Shown: piece by piece, positions 49,792 through 58,286 of the stretch
How the letters are laid out: each line of letters starts with the position of its first letter
Numbering within the stretch: the first letter of the stretch is position 1
Source: Alphaproteobacteria bacterium
Lineage (GTDB): Bacteria; Pseudomonadota; Alphaproteobacteria; RF32; CAG-239
Reading direction: 5' to 3'
Assembly: GCA_017501665.1 (NCBI GenBank)
Contig: JAFVWM010000032.1
Location: 89,255-153,254 of the forward strand
DNA: 64,000 bases
The notes under the pieces: model-generated
What the model saw: the letters and a program-made list of their open reading frames with translations, nothing else
Told to the model about the DNA's origin: nothing
Database searches by the model: none
Made by a program: the position numbers and the translations under genes

Positions 49792-52428
49792 TTAAAGATT
49801 AGCAATTCGTGCTAGAGCTTCTTCAACTTTTGCTTTGTTTTCCAAAGCTTCGGTTTGACGTTTCTTTTCTTCTTCGACTACTTTTATCGGAGCTCGTTCA
49901 ACAAAGTTAGGATTAGAAAGTTTTGAAGCATAACCGGCTAAGTTTTTATCCAATCCGGCTAATTCTTTTTGCAAGCGTTCACGCTCGGCCGAAAAATCAA
50001 CAACACCTTTCAATGGAAGTAAAATTGTGCTTGATTGGCAAACTGTTTGAACCATATCAGGTGTAATTTCACCATTTAATGTTTCGATTGTTTCAAGTCT
50101 TGCCAGTGAGCAGATAATATTTGCAAAATCTTTGATGTAAATTGCAATTTTATTATTATCGTCTTTGATATAAGCTTTTAATTTTGCTCCTGCCGGCAAA
50201 TTCATTTCCGCGCGCAAAGAACGAATAACCGTAATAACTTCAATAGCCCAGTCGATAGCTTCTTTTGCCTGATTGTCAACAACATCTTCTGTCGGCCATG
50301 TATGGTGCATTAACTCGACATCACGAGTTGCCAAATTATTCCAAAGCTGAGTTGTTATATATGGCATAAACGGATGTAAAACAACCAAAATTCTGTCCAT
50401 AACCCAAGCAAATGTTGCTTTGGTTTCGGCTTTGGCTGTTTCATCTTCGCCATATAAAATCGGCTTAATCATTTCGATATACCAATCGCAGAAAGTACCC
50501 CAAACGAATTGGTAAATGCTGTTGGCTGAATCAGAAAAACGATAAGCATTAAGATTTTTTGTAACCTCTAAAGTAGCTTCTTTAGCTTTAGCTATAATCC
50601 ATTTATTTACTGCCAAACTAACATTATCAGGGTTAAAATCAGCAACCGGTTTGGCTTCGTTCATTTCGCCAAAACGAGCAGCATTCCACAACTTTGTAGC
50701 AAAATTGCGATAGCCGGCAACACGTGCTTCACTCATATTGATATCGCGACCTTGAGTTTCCATGGCAGCCATAAAGAAACGCAAAGCATCGGCACCATAT
50801 TTTTCGATTGTTTCTATCGGATCAACGGTGTTGTTCTTAGATTTTGACATCTTATGACCATGCTCATCACGAATAAGTCCATGCATATAACATTTTTTGA
50901 ACGGAACTTTTTTCATCATATACATACTCATCATCATCATACGAGCAACCCAGAAGAATATAATATCAAAACCGGTTACCAAAACTGATGTCGGATAAAA
51001 AGTATCCAAAAATTCGGTCTTATCAGGCCAGCCGAGTGTTGAAAAAGCCCATAAACCTGATGAAAACCATGTATCCAAAACATCGGTTTCTCTGGTTAAT
51101 TCTTCGTGTTTACCGTAGAATTTATCAGCCTCGGCTTGTGCTAACTCTTCATTTTCTTCGCAGAAAATATGTCCGTCCGGTCCGTACCAAATCGGCATTT
51201 GATGTCCCCACCAAAGTTGACGAGAAATACACCAAGGTTGGATATTGCGCATCCATTCAAAATATGTTTTCTCATAAGTTTTGGGAAGGAATTCCATCTC
51301 GCCTTCTTCAACAACTCTGATAGCTTCTTTTGCCAAAACCGGAGCGTCAACAAACCATTGGTCAGTCATCAAAGGTTCAATAATCACACCTGAGCGATCG
51401 CCATAAGGAATAACCATCGGGTGATCTTCAATCTTGTCCATAAGTCCCAATTCGCTCAATGCATCAATTGTTTTTTGGCGAGCTTCAAGAGTTGTTATCC
51501 CCTCATAAGGAGTATTTTCATTTAATGTTGCGTCGGGATTTAAGACATTTATCAATGGCAAATCATGACGTTTACCAACTTCAAAGTCATTAAAGTCATG
51601 TGCCGGTGTAATCTTAACCGCACCGGTTCCTTTTTCGGGATCGGCATGTTCATCGGCGATAATAGGAATAGCACGATTGATAATCGGGATAATACAATTT
51701 TTGCCAATAAGATGTTTTAGTTTTTCGTTATCTTTAGAAACAGCAACAGCGGTATCGCCAAACATTGTTTCCGGACGAGTGGTAGCAATATGAATATATT
51801 TACCTTCTTCGCCTTCTATCGGATAGCGATAGTAATACATTTTGCCGACACATTCTTTTTGAATAACTTCCAAATCGGAAACCGCAGTCATAAATTTGGA
51901 ATCCCAGTTTACCAATTTTTTTGCTTTGTAAATCAAACCGTCTTTATACAAATTTACAAATATCTTACGAACGGCTCGGCTCAAACCTTCGTCCATAGTA
52001 AAACGCTCTCTTGACCAATCACATGATGCGCCCAAACGACGAAGTTGTTTACAAATTGTGCCACCTGATTGTTCGCGCCATTTCCATACTGTTTCAATAA
52101 ATTTTTCACGTCCCAAATCATGACGAGAAATACCGTCTTTGGCCAAATTTCTTTCAACTACCATTTGAGTGGCAATACCGGCGTGATCTGTTCCTACTTG
52201 CCACAAAACTTTTTTACCCAACATACGATTGTAGCGAATCAAAATATCTTGCAAAGTGTAGTCCAGCGCATGTCCCATATGTAAAACACCGGTAACATTC
52301 GGCGGAGGAATAACTACGCAAAAAGAGTCTTTGTCGGAACTCATATCCGGTTTGAAATCACCATTGGTTTCCCATTTTTCATATATTTTTTCTTCAAAAT
52401 CTTTTGGTGTATAATTTTTTTCTAACAT
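49792..52428 (-). CDS. valS: Valyl-tRNA synthetase
   Basis: 878 residues, full length. Class I signatures: HIGH as HMGHAL near 46-51, editing domain (about 190-340), KMSKS in GHKMSKSKNN near 533, anticodon-binding helices, and a C-terminal coiled-coil arm (ERERLQKELAGLDKNLAGYASKL). The gene follows the PopZ-like gene with a terminator between them. Confidence 0.97.
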   Translation of the reverse strand: MLEKNYTPKDFEEKIYEKWETNGDFKPDMSSDKDSFCVVIPPPNVTGVLHMGHALDYTLQDILIRYNRMLGKKVLWQVGTDHAGIATQMVVERNLAKDGISRHDLGREKFIETVWKWREQSGGTICKQLRRLGASCDWSRERFTMDEGLSRAVRKIFVNLYKDGLIYKAKKLVNWDSKFMTAVSDLEVIQKECVGKMYYYRYPIEGEEGKYIHIATTRPETMFGDTAVAVSKDNEKLKHLIGKNCIIPIINRAIPIIADEHADPEKGTGAVKITPAHDFNDFEVGKRHDLPLINVLNPDATLNENTPYEGITTLEARQKTIDALSELGLMDKIEDHPMVIPYGDRSGVIIEPLMTDQWFVDAPVLAKEAIRVVEEGEMEFLPKTYEKTYFEWMRNIQPWCISRQLWWGHQMPIWYGPDGHIFCEENEELAQAEADKFYGKHEELTRETDVLDTWFSSGLWAFSTLGWPDKTEFLDTFYPTSVLVTGFDIIFFWVARMMMMSMYMMKKVPFKKCYMHGLIRDEHGHKMSKSKNNTVDPIETIEKYGADALRFFMAAMETQGRDINMSEARVAGYRNFATKLWNAARFGEMNEAKPVADFNPDNVSLAVNKWIIAKAKEATLEVTKNLNAYRFSDSANSIYQFVWGTFCDWYIEMIKPILYGEDETAKAETKATFAWVMDRILVVLHPFMPYITTQLWNNLATRDVELMHHTWPTEDVVDNQAKEAIDWAIEVITVIRSLRAEMNLPAGAKLKAYIKDDNNKIAIYIKDFANIICSLARLETIETLNGEITPDMVQTVCQSSTILLPLKGVVDFSAERERLQKELAGLDKNLAGYASKLSNPNFVERAPIKVVEEEKKRQTEALENKAKVEEALARIANL

Positions 52429-52476
52429 TTCTAAATCCTATTTATTTTTTAATTGAGTGATATTTTATAAAACGAG

Positions 52477-52507
52477 ATGCCCGTAAAGATTTCACTTTTG
52501 CGGGCAT
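52477..52507 (-). terminator. Terminator of the PopZ-like gene
   Basis: ATGCCCGTAAAG (52477-52488) pairs, with two G-T pairs, with TTTTGCGGGCAT (52496-52507). It is 30 bases after the stop codon. Confidence 0.7.
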
Positions 52508-52540
52508 TATTTATTAAGGTCAGTTCCGGCTAATATGCTT

Positions 52541-54124
52541 TTATGAACCAACCTTTGCTATCACTCGTTCAACTTCTTTTTTTACAATATCTTCAATTAA
52601 ACCATTCATATTATTTGTTATCCATAATTCAACTTGGTGTCTGATTTCTGCTTCGGCGAAATTGTTAAAATCAACTCCATTATTCCATTTAGCAGATATC
52701 TCTTTACCAATAGCTGCTCTAATTGCATCTACAACAAAATCTTCTAATGTTTTTGACGAATTACCTACAGATACAATTTTCGGCTCATCTGGTTTTTCTT
52801 CATGTGAAAACATTTTTGCAAAATTGCTCATTATGTTTGAGGAAACGTCTTTTTCGCTTTCAACAACATCTTCTTCCGCATCATCGGCTATTTCTATAAT
52901 CGGATCAAATACCGCTATTTTTTCCTCAACCTCAGGGGCAAGCTCTTCAACCGCCGGTGCTGTTTCTTCAACCTCAGGGGCAAGCTCTTCAAATGCCGGT
53001 GCTGTTTCTTCAACCTCAGGGGCAAGCTCTTCAACCGCCGGTGCTGTTTCCTCAACCTCAGAAGCAAGCTCTTCAAATGCCGGTGCTGTTTCCTCAACCT
53101 CAGGGGCAAGCTCTTCAACTGCCGGTGCTGTTTCTTCAACCTCAGGGGTAAGTTCTTCAAATGCCGGTGCTGTTTCCTCAACCTCAGGGGCTAGTTCTTC
53201 GACTGCCGGTGCTGTTTCTTCAACAACAGGGGCAAGTTCTTCAAATGCCGGTGCTGTTTCCTCAACCTCAGGAGCAAGCTCTTCAAATGTCGGTGCTGTT
53301 TCCTCAACCTCAGAAGTAAGCTCTTCAAATGCCGGTGCTGTTTCTTCAACCTCGGGGGCAAGCTCTTCAAATGCCGGTGCTGTTTCTTCAACCTCAGGGG
53401 TAAGTTCTTCAAATGCCGGTGCTGTTTCTTCAACCTCGGGGGCAAGCTCTTCAACCGCCGGTGCTGTTTCCTCAACCTCAGGAGCAAGATCTTCAAATGC
53501 CGGTGCTGTTTCTTCAACCTCAGATGGTTCTTCAGTTCCTAATAATTCATCCAATGAGGGCTCATTATCGGATATTATATCTGTTTCAAAAACATCGGGG
53601 ATAGCATCAAATGTCGGATTGTCATTAAGTAATTCATCTATGTTTGTATTTGTACTATTTGATTCAAAAAAAGGTTCATTTGTAGAAACAACTTCTTTAA
53701 CGACATCTGTTTCAAAAAATGGTTCATTCATCGGTGTTGTTTCTTCTGCCACAGTGTCATTTTCGCCAAACCTCTGTGTTTCGACATCCGGTGTTGGCTC
53801 TTCAGCAGTGGAAGCAATATTTTCAACCGCGAGCGTTTCTGCATCAACATAATTCTCATTCTCGATTTCCGGTGCCGGCGATGCTTCAACTATGAAGCTT
53901 TCGTCATTTAAAATTATATCCTCAGAAGTATTAACTCGCATATCGGGAGACAACTCTATAACCTCGTTAACAGGAGATCTTTCGGAAACATTATCCGATA
54001 CATTATTTGCACCGGCAGTTTCCTTGGTATTATTCATTTGTTGAGTTCTCTCATCTTCTTCCAGAATATTTTTGATAGAAGACAAGATACCTTCCATATC
54101 GTTTTCTTGAATATTATCAGACAT
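52541..54124 (-). CDS. popZ: PopZ-like polar organizing protein (DUF2497) with expanded acidic repeat linker
   Basis: 527 residues. PopZ forms a cell-pole condensate that anchors the chromosome origin and recruits polarity factors. The N-terminal helix MEGILSSIKNILEEDE (about 10-25) and the C-terminal helices (LEDFVVDAIRAAIG, about 453-466, and WITNNMNGLIEDIVKKEVERVIAKV, about 500-525) are the DUF2497/PopZ ends. Between them is an acidic, proline-containing linker with 14 tandem copies of a 14-residue unit (PEVEETAPAFEELA type, residues 201-396). Caulobacter PopZ is only about 177 residues. Position between tolC and valS matches alphaproteobacterial synteny. Confidence 0.85.
   Translation of the reverse strand: MSDNIQENDMEGILSSIKNILEEDERTQQMNNTKETAGANNVSDNVSERSPVNEVIELSPDMRVNTSEDIILNDESFIVEASPAPEIENENYVDAETLAVENIASTAEEPTPDVETQRFGENDTVAEETTPMNEPFFETDVVKEVVSTNEPFFESNSTNTNIDELLNDNPTFDAIPDVFETDIISDNEPSLDELLGTEEPSEVEETAPAFEDLAPEVEETAPAVEELAPEVEETAPAFEELTPEVEETAPAFEELAPEVEETAPAFEELTSEVEETAPTFEELAPEVEETAPAFEELAPVVEETAPAVEELAPEVEETAPAFEELTPEVEETAPAVEELAPEVEETAPAFEELASEVEETAPAVEELAPEVEETAPAFEELAPEVEETAPAVEELAPEVEEKIAVFDPIIEIADDAEEDVVESEKDVSSNIMSNFAKMFSHEEKPDEPKIVSVGNSSKTLEDFVVDAIRAAIGKEISAKWNNGVDFNNFAEAEIRHQVELWITNNMNGLIEDIVKKEVERVIAKVGS
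52922..53524 (-). repeat. Tandem 42-base coding repeat, 14 copies plus a partial
   Basis: The repeats encode residues 201-396 of the PopZ-like protein. Copies vary at a few positions: Phe or Val after TAPA, Ala or Thr after EEL, Pro or Ser at the first position. A partial copy (PEVEE) ends the array. Copies 8-14 alternate Val and Phe strictly. Confidence 0.92.
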
Positions 54125-54202
54125 TATCCCTTAAATCCCGCTTAATTATAAACCCAAGTTATATGTTATATAAAAAAATTATTTTATCAAGTAATTTAAT
54201 GA

Positions 54203-55555
54203 CTAATTAAGAGAAAGCCATTTGCCTTTGGTTTCTTCATAATACTTTTGAGCATCATAAAGTTCAACATCAAGCTTTAACTCTTTTGCGGTCATTTTAC
54301 CCATTGATGCCAACAGATTCATGGCAGAAACATAATATGTGCGCCGTGCTTTTACATCATTAACTTTAGAGTTTAGCAATTCCTGATAAGAATCCAAAAC
54401 ATCTAAAATTGTACGATTACCCAAAGCCTCTTCTTTTTGAACACCCTCTAAGGCTATGGTGTTAGCCTCGATTTGTGCTTCGATTGCTTTTAACTGAGAT
54501 TCATTTGATTTCATATATTCCCATGCGCTTAACACCGATGCTTTAACAGCACGCTTTGCCTCTAAAACCCCCTCTTGCGCCTGCCATTTTTGGTATTTGC
54601 TTTGGCGGATTTTTGCTCTTGTTGCACCACCGGCATATAACGGAATGCTTAAATTTACACCCCACTCGGCATTTTCGGTCGTGGTGTCAATTTCACCTTG
54701 TTCGGCCTTATTACGTCCGATAGACCCGTCTAAGCTGACAGTAGGAAATAAAGCGCCCGTATTGGCATATACTTCGTATCCTTTAGACGCATATATGTGT
54801 TGAGCTTCTTTGATGGTATAATTATTTTTCAAAGCAACATTTAAGGCTTCATCATAACTTGACGGCAAATATTTTATCATCTCAACCGGTTCGCTTAAAT
54901 CTGTCGGTTCTTTACCGATAAGTTCGATATATGTAGCGACTGAAGCTTGCAAATTACCTTCTGAAGCAATGCGATCTGATATTGCCTGAGAGTGGCGAGC
55001 TTCGGCTTGAGATACATCGGTTCTTGTAACTTCACCGACATTAAAACGTTCTTTAGTTTCTTCTAATTTTTTAAGAAGTAATTCTTCGTTGTTTTTTTGC
55101 AATTCAACAATTGCTCGATTTTGTAAAACATCTAAATATGCCGTAGATGCTTCCAGTAAAATATTTTGTTCGATATTTGATAAACTATTTTGAGCGGCTT
55201 TGATAGCTCTGTCTGCAGCCTTTACCGAATTTACGGTTGAAAAACCGCTGAACACCGGTTGAGAAACGACGGCAGATCCGCTTAAATTGTTATAATCGCC
55301 TCCTTGTCCGATACCTTTTTTTATTTTGTTTTCGCCGTCTCGATACGCACCTTGAAGCGAAATATTCGGACGATATCCTGATTTGGCAATAGCGATATTT
55401 TCGTCAACAGAGCGCAAATAAGCTCGCTGTGATTGCAATGTCGGGTTAGACGTGTATGTGTCAGCCAATATGCTGAATATGTCTTGGGCATTTGCATTTT
55501 CAGCCATATACAAAGATGTTGTAAGTAATAATCCGGTTAAAAAAACTTTTTTCAT
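54203..55555 (-). CDS. tolC: TolC family outer-membrane efflux channel
   Basis: 450 residues. TolC trimers form the outer-membrane and periplasmic duct for type I secretion and drug efflux. A signal peptide (cleavage after ANA at about residue 23) is followed by two OEP repeats of long helices and short strands. Signatures are GYRPNISLQGAYRDGEN near 57 and, in the second half, TGALFPTVSLDGSIGRNKAEQG near 270. No inner-membrane pump genes are adjacent. Confidence 0.93.
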   Translation of the reverse strand: MKKVFLTGLLLTTSLYMAENANAQDIFSILADTYTSNPTLQSQRAYLRSVDENIAIAKSGYRPNISLQGAYRDGENKIKKGIGQGGDYNNLSGSAVVSQPVFSGFSTVNSVKAADRAIKAAQNSLSNIEQNILLEASTAYLDVLQNRAIVELQKNNEELLLKKLEETKERFNVGEVTRTDVSQAEARHSQAISDRIASEGNLQASVATYIELIGKEPTDLSEPVEMIKYLPSSYDEALNVALKNNYTIKEAQHIYASKGYEVYANTGALFPTVSLDGSIGRNKAEQGEIDTTTENAEWGVNLSIPLYAGGATRAKIRQSKYQKWQAQEGVLEAKRAVKASVLSAWEYMKSNESQLKAIEAQIEANTIALEGVQKEEALGNRTILDVLDSYQELLNSKVNDVKARRTYYVSAMNLLASMGKMTAKELKLDVELYDAQKYYEETKGKWLSLN

Positions 55556-55767
55556 TTATATTTCCTATTGTTTTTGACGTTTTCATTTATAAATAACTTA
55601 TTCGACAATACAACAGCATTTATTAAAATTCAAATAATTATTAAAAAAAGTACAAGTTAAAAAATATAAAATAAAAAAATGCTTCAAATTATTAACTATA
55701 TTTCAAACAATTTGATTATAAAATCGGGATAACTTGGTATTTACATTATTTTTAAGGAGTGACAGAC

Positions 55768-58227
55768 GTGAAGAAAAACACAGCCATTATCAGTGAAATT
55801 GATAAAGCAAGACTGAAATTTTCTATTGAACATTATATTCAATATTTTATCGGAAAGCGCGTTTGCGAGGTTACCAAAGACGAGGCTTTGGAAGCCATTG
55901 CTTTGGCTGTAAGAGAATTTGCCATGGATAAAATGTACCAGTCCATTGCTCGTTATAACAAATGTAACTCAAAACGTGTTTACTATCTTTCAATCGAATA
56001 TTTGCTCGGTCGCTCATTAGAAAACAACTTGCATTCATTAGGGCTTTTTGATATTTTGAAAGATATCAAAATTGACGGATTTCCGGACATTAATCTGAAT
56101 GAAATTTTTGATACGGAATATGATCCGGCTTTGGGTAACGGCGGTTTGGGTCGTTTGGCTGCTTGTTTTCTTGATTCACTGGCCTCTTTGGGAATGCCCG
56201 GTTTCGGATATGGCATAAACTATAAATTCGGCTTATTTAAACAAAAATTTGAAAACGGATACCAAGTGGAGCAAGCAGACTCTTGGCAAGGAGAAGAATC
56301 GCCTTGGCAATTTGCACGTCGCGATCGTATTGTAAAAATTCCGATGTACGGCAATGTAGAAGTTGTAAATAATCCTGATGGCTCAAAAGACTTTTTATGG
56401 ATGAACACCAAGACAATTTATGGTGTTCCGTTTGATTTTCCGATTGTCGGATATAACGGTAAGTCGGTAAACTATTTGCGTTTATTCTCGGCTAAAACTG
56501 ATGATGAGTTAGATATTAACATATTTAACGAAGGCGGTTATATCGAAGCCATGAAAGAAAAAATTGAAACCGAAACAATTTCAAAAGTTTTGTATCCGTC
56601 AGATGCCGTCGAATCCGGCAGAGAATTGCGTTTGAAACAGCAATACTTTTTTGCCTCTTGTGCCATTCAAGATATTGTTCGACGTTTCTTGGAAAAAAAT
56701 GATGACTTTCACAAACTTCCGGACAGTGTTGTTATTCAGCTTAATGATACACATCCGGCGATTGCCATTGCCGAAATGATGCGCATTTTGATTGATATTC
56801 ACGGTCAGGAATGGGTTGATGCTTGGGATATTACCACAAAGTGTTTTGCTTATACCAATCATACTTTGTTGCCGGAAGCATTGGAAACATGGCCATCACG
56901 CATTATCGGAAAACTTTTGCCTCGTCACTTGCAAATTATCTATGAAATCAATCGCAGATTTATGGAATTTGCCCGTTCTAAATTTGGCGATAATGAAGAA
57001 AAACTTTCTAAAGTTTCAATAGTTTTCGGTAGCGGTGACAGTCAAATAATCCGTATGGCTAACCTTTCCATTGTCGGTTCATTCTCGGTAAACGGGGTGG
57101 CCGAAATTCACTCTAATTTGATTAAGACCAAACTCGTTCCCGAATTTTATGAACTTTGGCCGGAAAAATTTACCAATGTTACCAACGGTATTACTCCAAG
57201 ACGTTGGTTGTTGCATGCCAACACTGCTCTTACCTCACTTATCGATTCAAAAATTGGCGAGGATTGGGTTATTGATTTAGATCAATTGGAAGGCTTGGAA
57301 AAATTTGCCAATGACAAAAAATTTATTAAAGATTTTGATGAGGTTAAATTTAATAATAAACAACGTCTTACCAAACTCATTCAAAAGACAACCGGTATTT
57401 TTGTTGATCCTAACAGTATGTTTATTGTTCATGCCAAACGTATTCATGAATATAAACGTCAATTGATGACAATTTTGCAAGTTATCGGTGATTATCTTGA
57501 TATTATTAAAGACAATAAAAAACCGACAATCGCAAAAACTTATATCTTTGCCGGAAAAGCAGCTCCGTCATATAACTTTGCCAAGTTAATCATTAAACTT
57601 ATCAATAATGTGGCATCGGTGGTTAACAATGACCCGCGAGTAAACGATATGATTAAGGTGGTTTATTTGCCGGACTATAAAGTATCTTTGGCCGAAGTTT
57701 TAATTCCGGCTGCCGATTTGAGCATTCAGTCCTCTACCGCCGGATTTGAAGCATCGGGTACCGGTAATATGAAATTTGCCCTAAACGGTGCTTTGACTTT
57801 GGGCACACTTGATGGTGCCAATATTGAAATCAGAGAATGCGTGGGTGAAGAAAACTTTTATTTGTTCGGTTTGACCGAAGAAGAAGTTCAGGCAAAATCG
57901 GCAACATATAACCCGCGAGAACTCTACGAAAAAAACAATTACATTAAACGTATCTTAAATGCGCTTAACTCTAATATGTTTTGCGAAAAAGATTATGTTT
58001 TATTATTTAAGCCGATTTTTGAAGAATTGTTGAATCGCGATTACTATTTTGTTTTGGAAGACTTGGAATCATTTGATAAAAAAATGGAAGAAGTCGAAAA
58101 AGATTATAACAATCGTGAAGTTTGGAACAAAAAAGCAATTCTTAATGTTGCCAGAATCGGTAAATTTTCTTCGGACAGATCTATAAGAGAATATGCAAAG
58201 AAAATTTGGAATATTAAACCTTGCTAA
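55768..58227 (+). CDS. glgP: Glycogen/maltodextrin phosphorylase
   Basis: 819 residues from GTG 55768. GlgP releases glucose 1-phosphate from glycogen. Signatures: DPALGNGGLGRLAACFLDSLASLG near 120-143, NDTHPAIAIAEMMR near 330, VTNGITPRRWL near 470, AKRIHEYKRQLM near 555, and the PLP-Lys region EASGTGNMKFALNGALTLGT near 660-680. GTG 55768 is preferred to GTG 55759, because AAGGAG (55754-55759) is then eight bases upstream. With the pgk and gapA genes it suggests use of stored glycogen through glycolysis. Confidence 0.96.
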   Translation: MKKNTAIISEIDKARLKFSIEHYIQYFIGKRVCEVTKDEALEAIALAVREFAMDKMYQSIARYNKCNSKRVYYLSIEYLLGRSLENNLHSLGLFDILKDIKIDGFPDINLNEIFDTEYDPALGNGGLGRLAACFLDSLASLGMPGFGYGINYKFGLFKQKFENGYQVEQADSWQGEESPWQFARRDRIVKIPMYGNVEVVNNPDGSKDFLWMNTKTIYGVPFDFPIVGYNGKSVNYLRLFSAKTDDELDINIFNEGGYIEAMKEKIETETISKVLYPSDAVESGRELRLKQQYFFASCAIQDIVRRFLEKNDDFHKLPDSVVIQLNDTHPAIAIAEMMRILIDIHGQEWVDAWDITTKCFAYTNHTLLPEALETWPSRIIGKLLPRHLQIIYEINRRFMEFARSKFGDNEEKLSKVSIVFGSGDSQIIRMANLSIVGSFSVNGVAEIHSNLIKTKLVPEFYELWPEKFTNVTNGITPRRWLLHANTALTSLIDSKIGEDWVIDLDQLEGLEKFANDKKFIKDFDEVKFNNKQRLTKLIQKTTGIFVDPNSMFIVHAKRIHEYKRQLMTILQVIGDYLDIIKDNKKPTIAKTYIFAGKAAPSYNFAKLIIKLINNVASVVNNDPRVNDMIKVVYLPDYKVSLAEVLIPAADLSIQSSTAGFEASGTGNMKFALNGALTLGTLDGANIEIRECVGEENFYLFGLTEEEVQAKSATYNPRELYEKNNYIKRILNALNSNMFCEKDYVLLFKPIFEELLNRDYYFVLEDLESFDKKMEEVEKDYNNREVWNKKAILNVARIGKFSSDRSIREYAKKIWNIKPC

Positions 58228-58245
58228 TATTTTGAAATATAATCA

Positions 58246-58284
58246 AAAAAAGCCTCGGTTTTATTTTATAACCGAGGCTTTTTT
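58246..58284 (+). terminator. Bidirectional intrinsic terminator
   Basis: AGCCTCGGTT / AACCGAGGCT (58251-58279) flanked by A and T runs, between the converging glgP and the 794-residue gene. Confidence 0.88.
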
Positions 58285-58286
58285 AC

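Noticed and set aside
52922-53524. Regular repeat resembling a CRISPR or satellite array
   Set aside because: The repeats are contiguous without unique spacers and are in frame within a conserved gene.
52662-53852. 396-residue plus-strand frame rich in Ser, Thr, Ala and Gly (SSTSGASS repeats)
   Set aside because: It is the complement of the PopZ repeat array. A 42-base repeat without stops in one frame stays open on the other strand. The minus frame has DUF2497 ends, a terminator and synteny.
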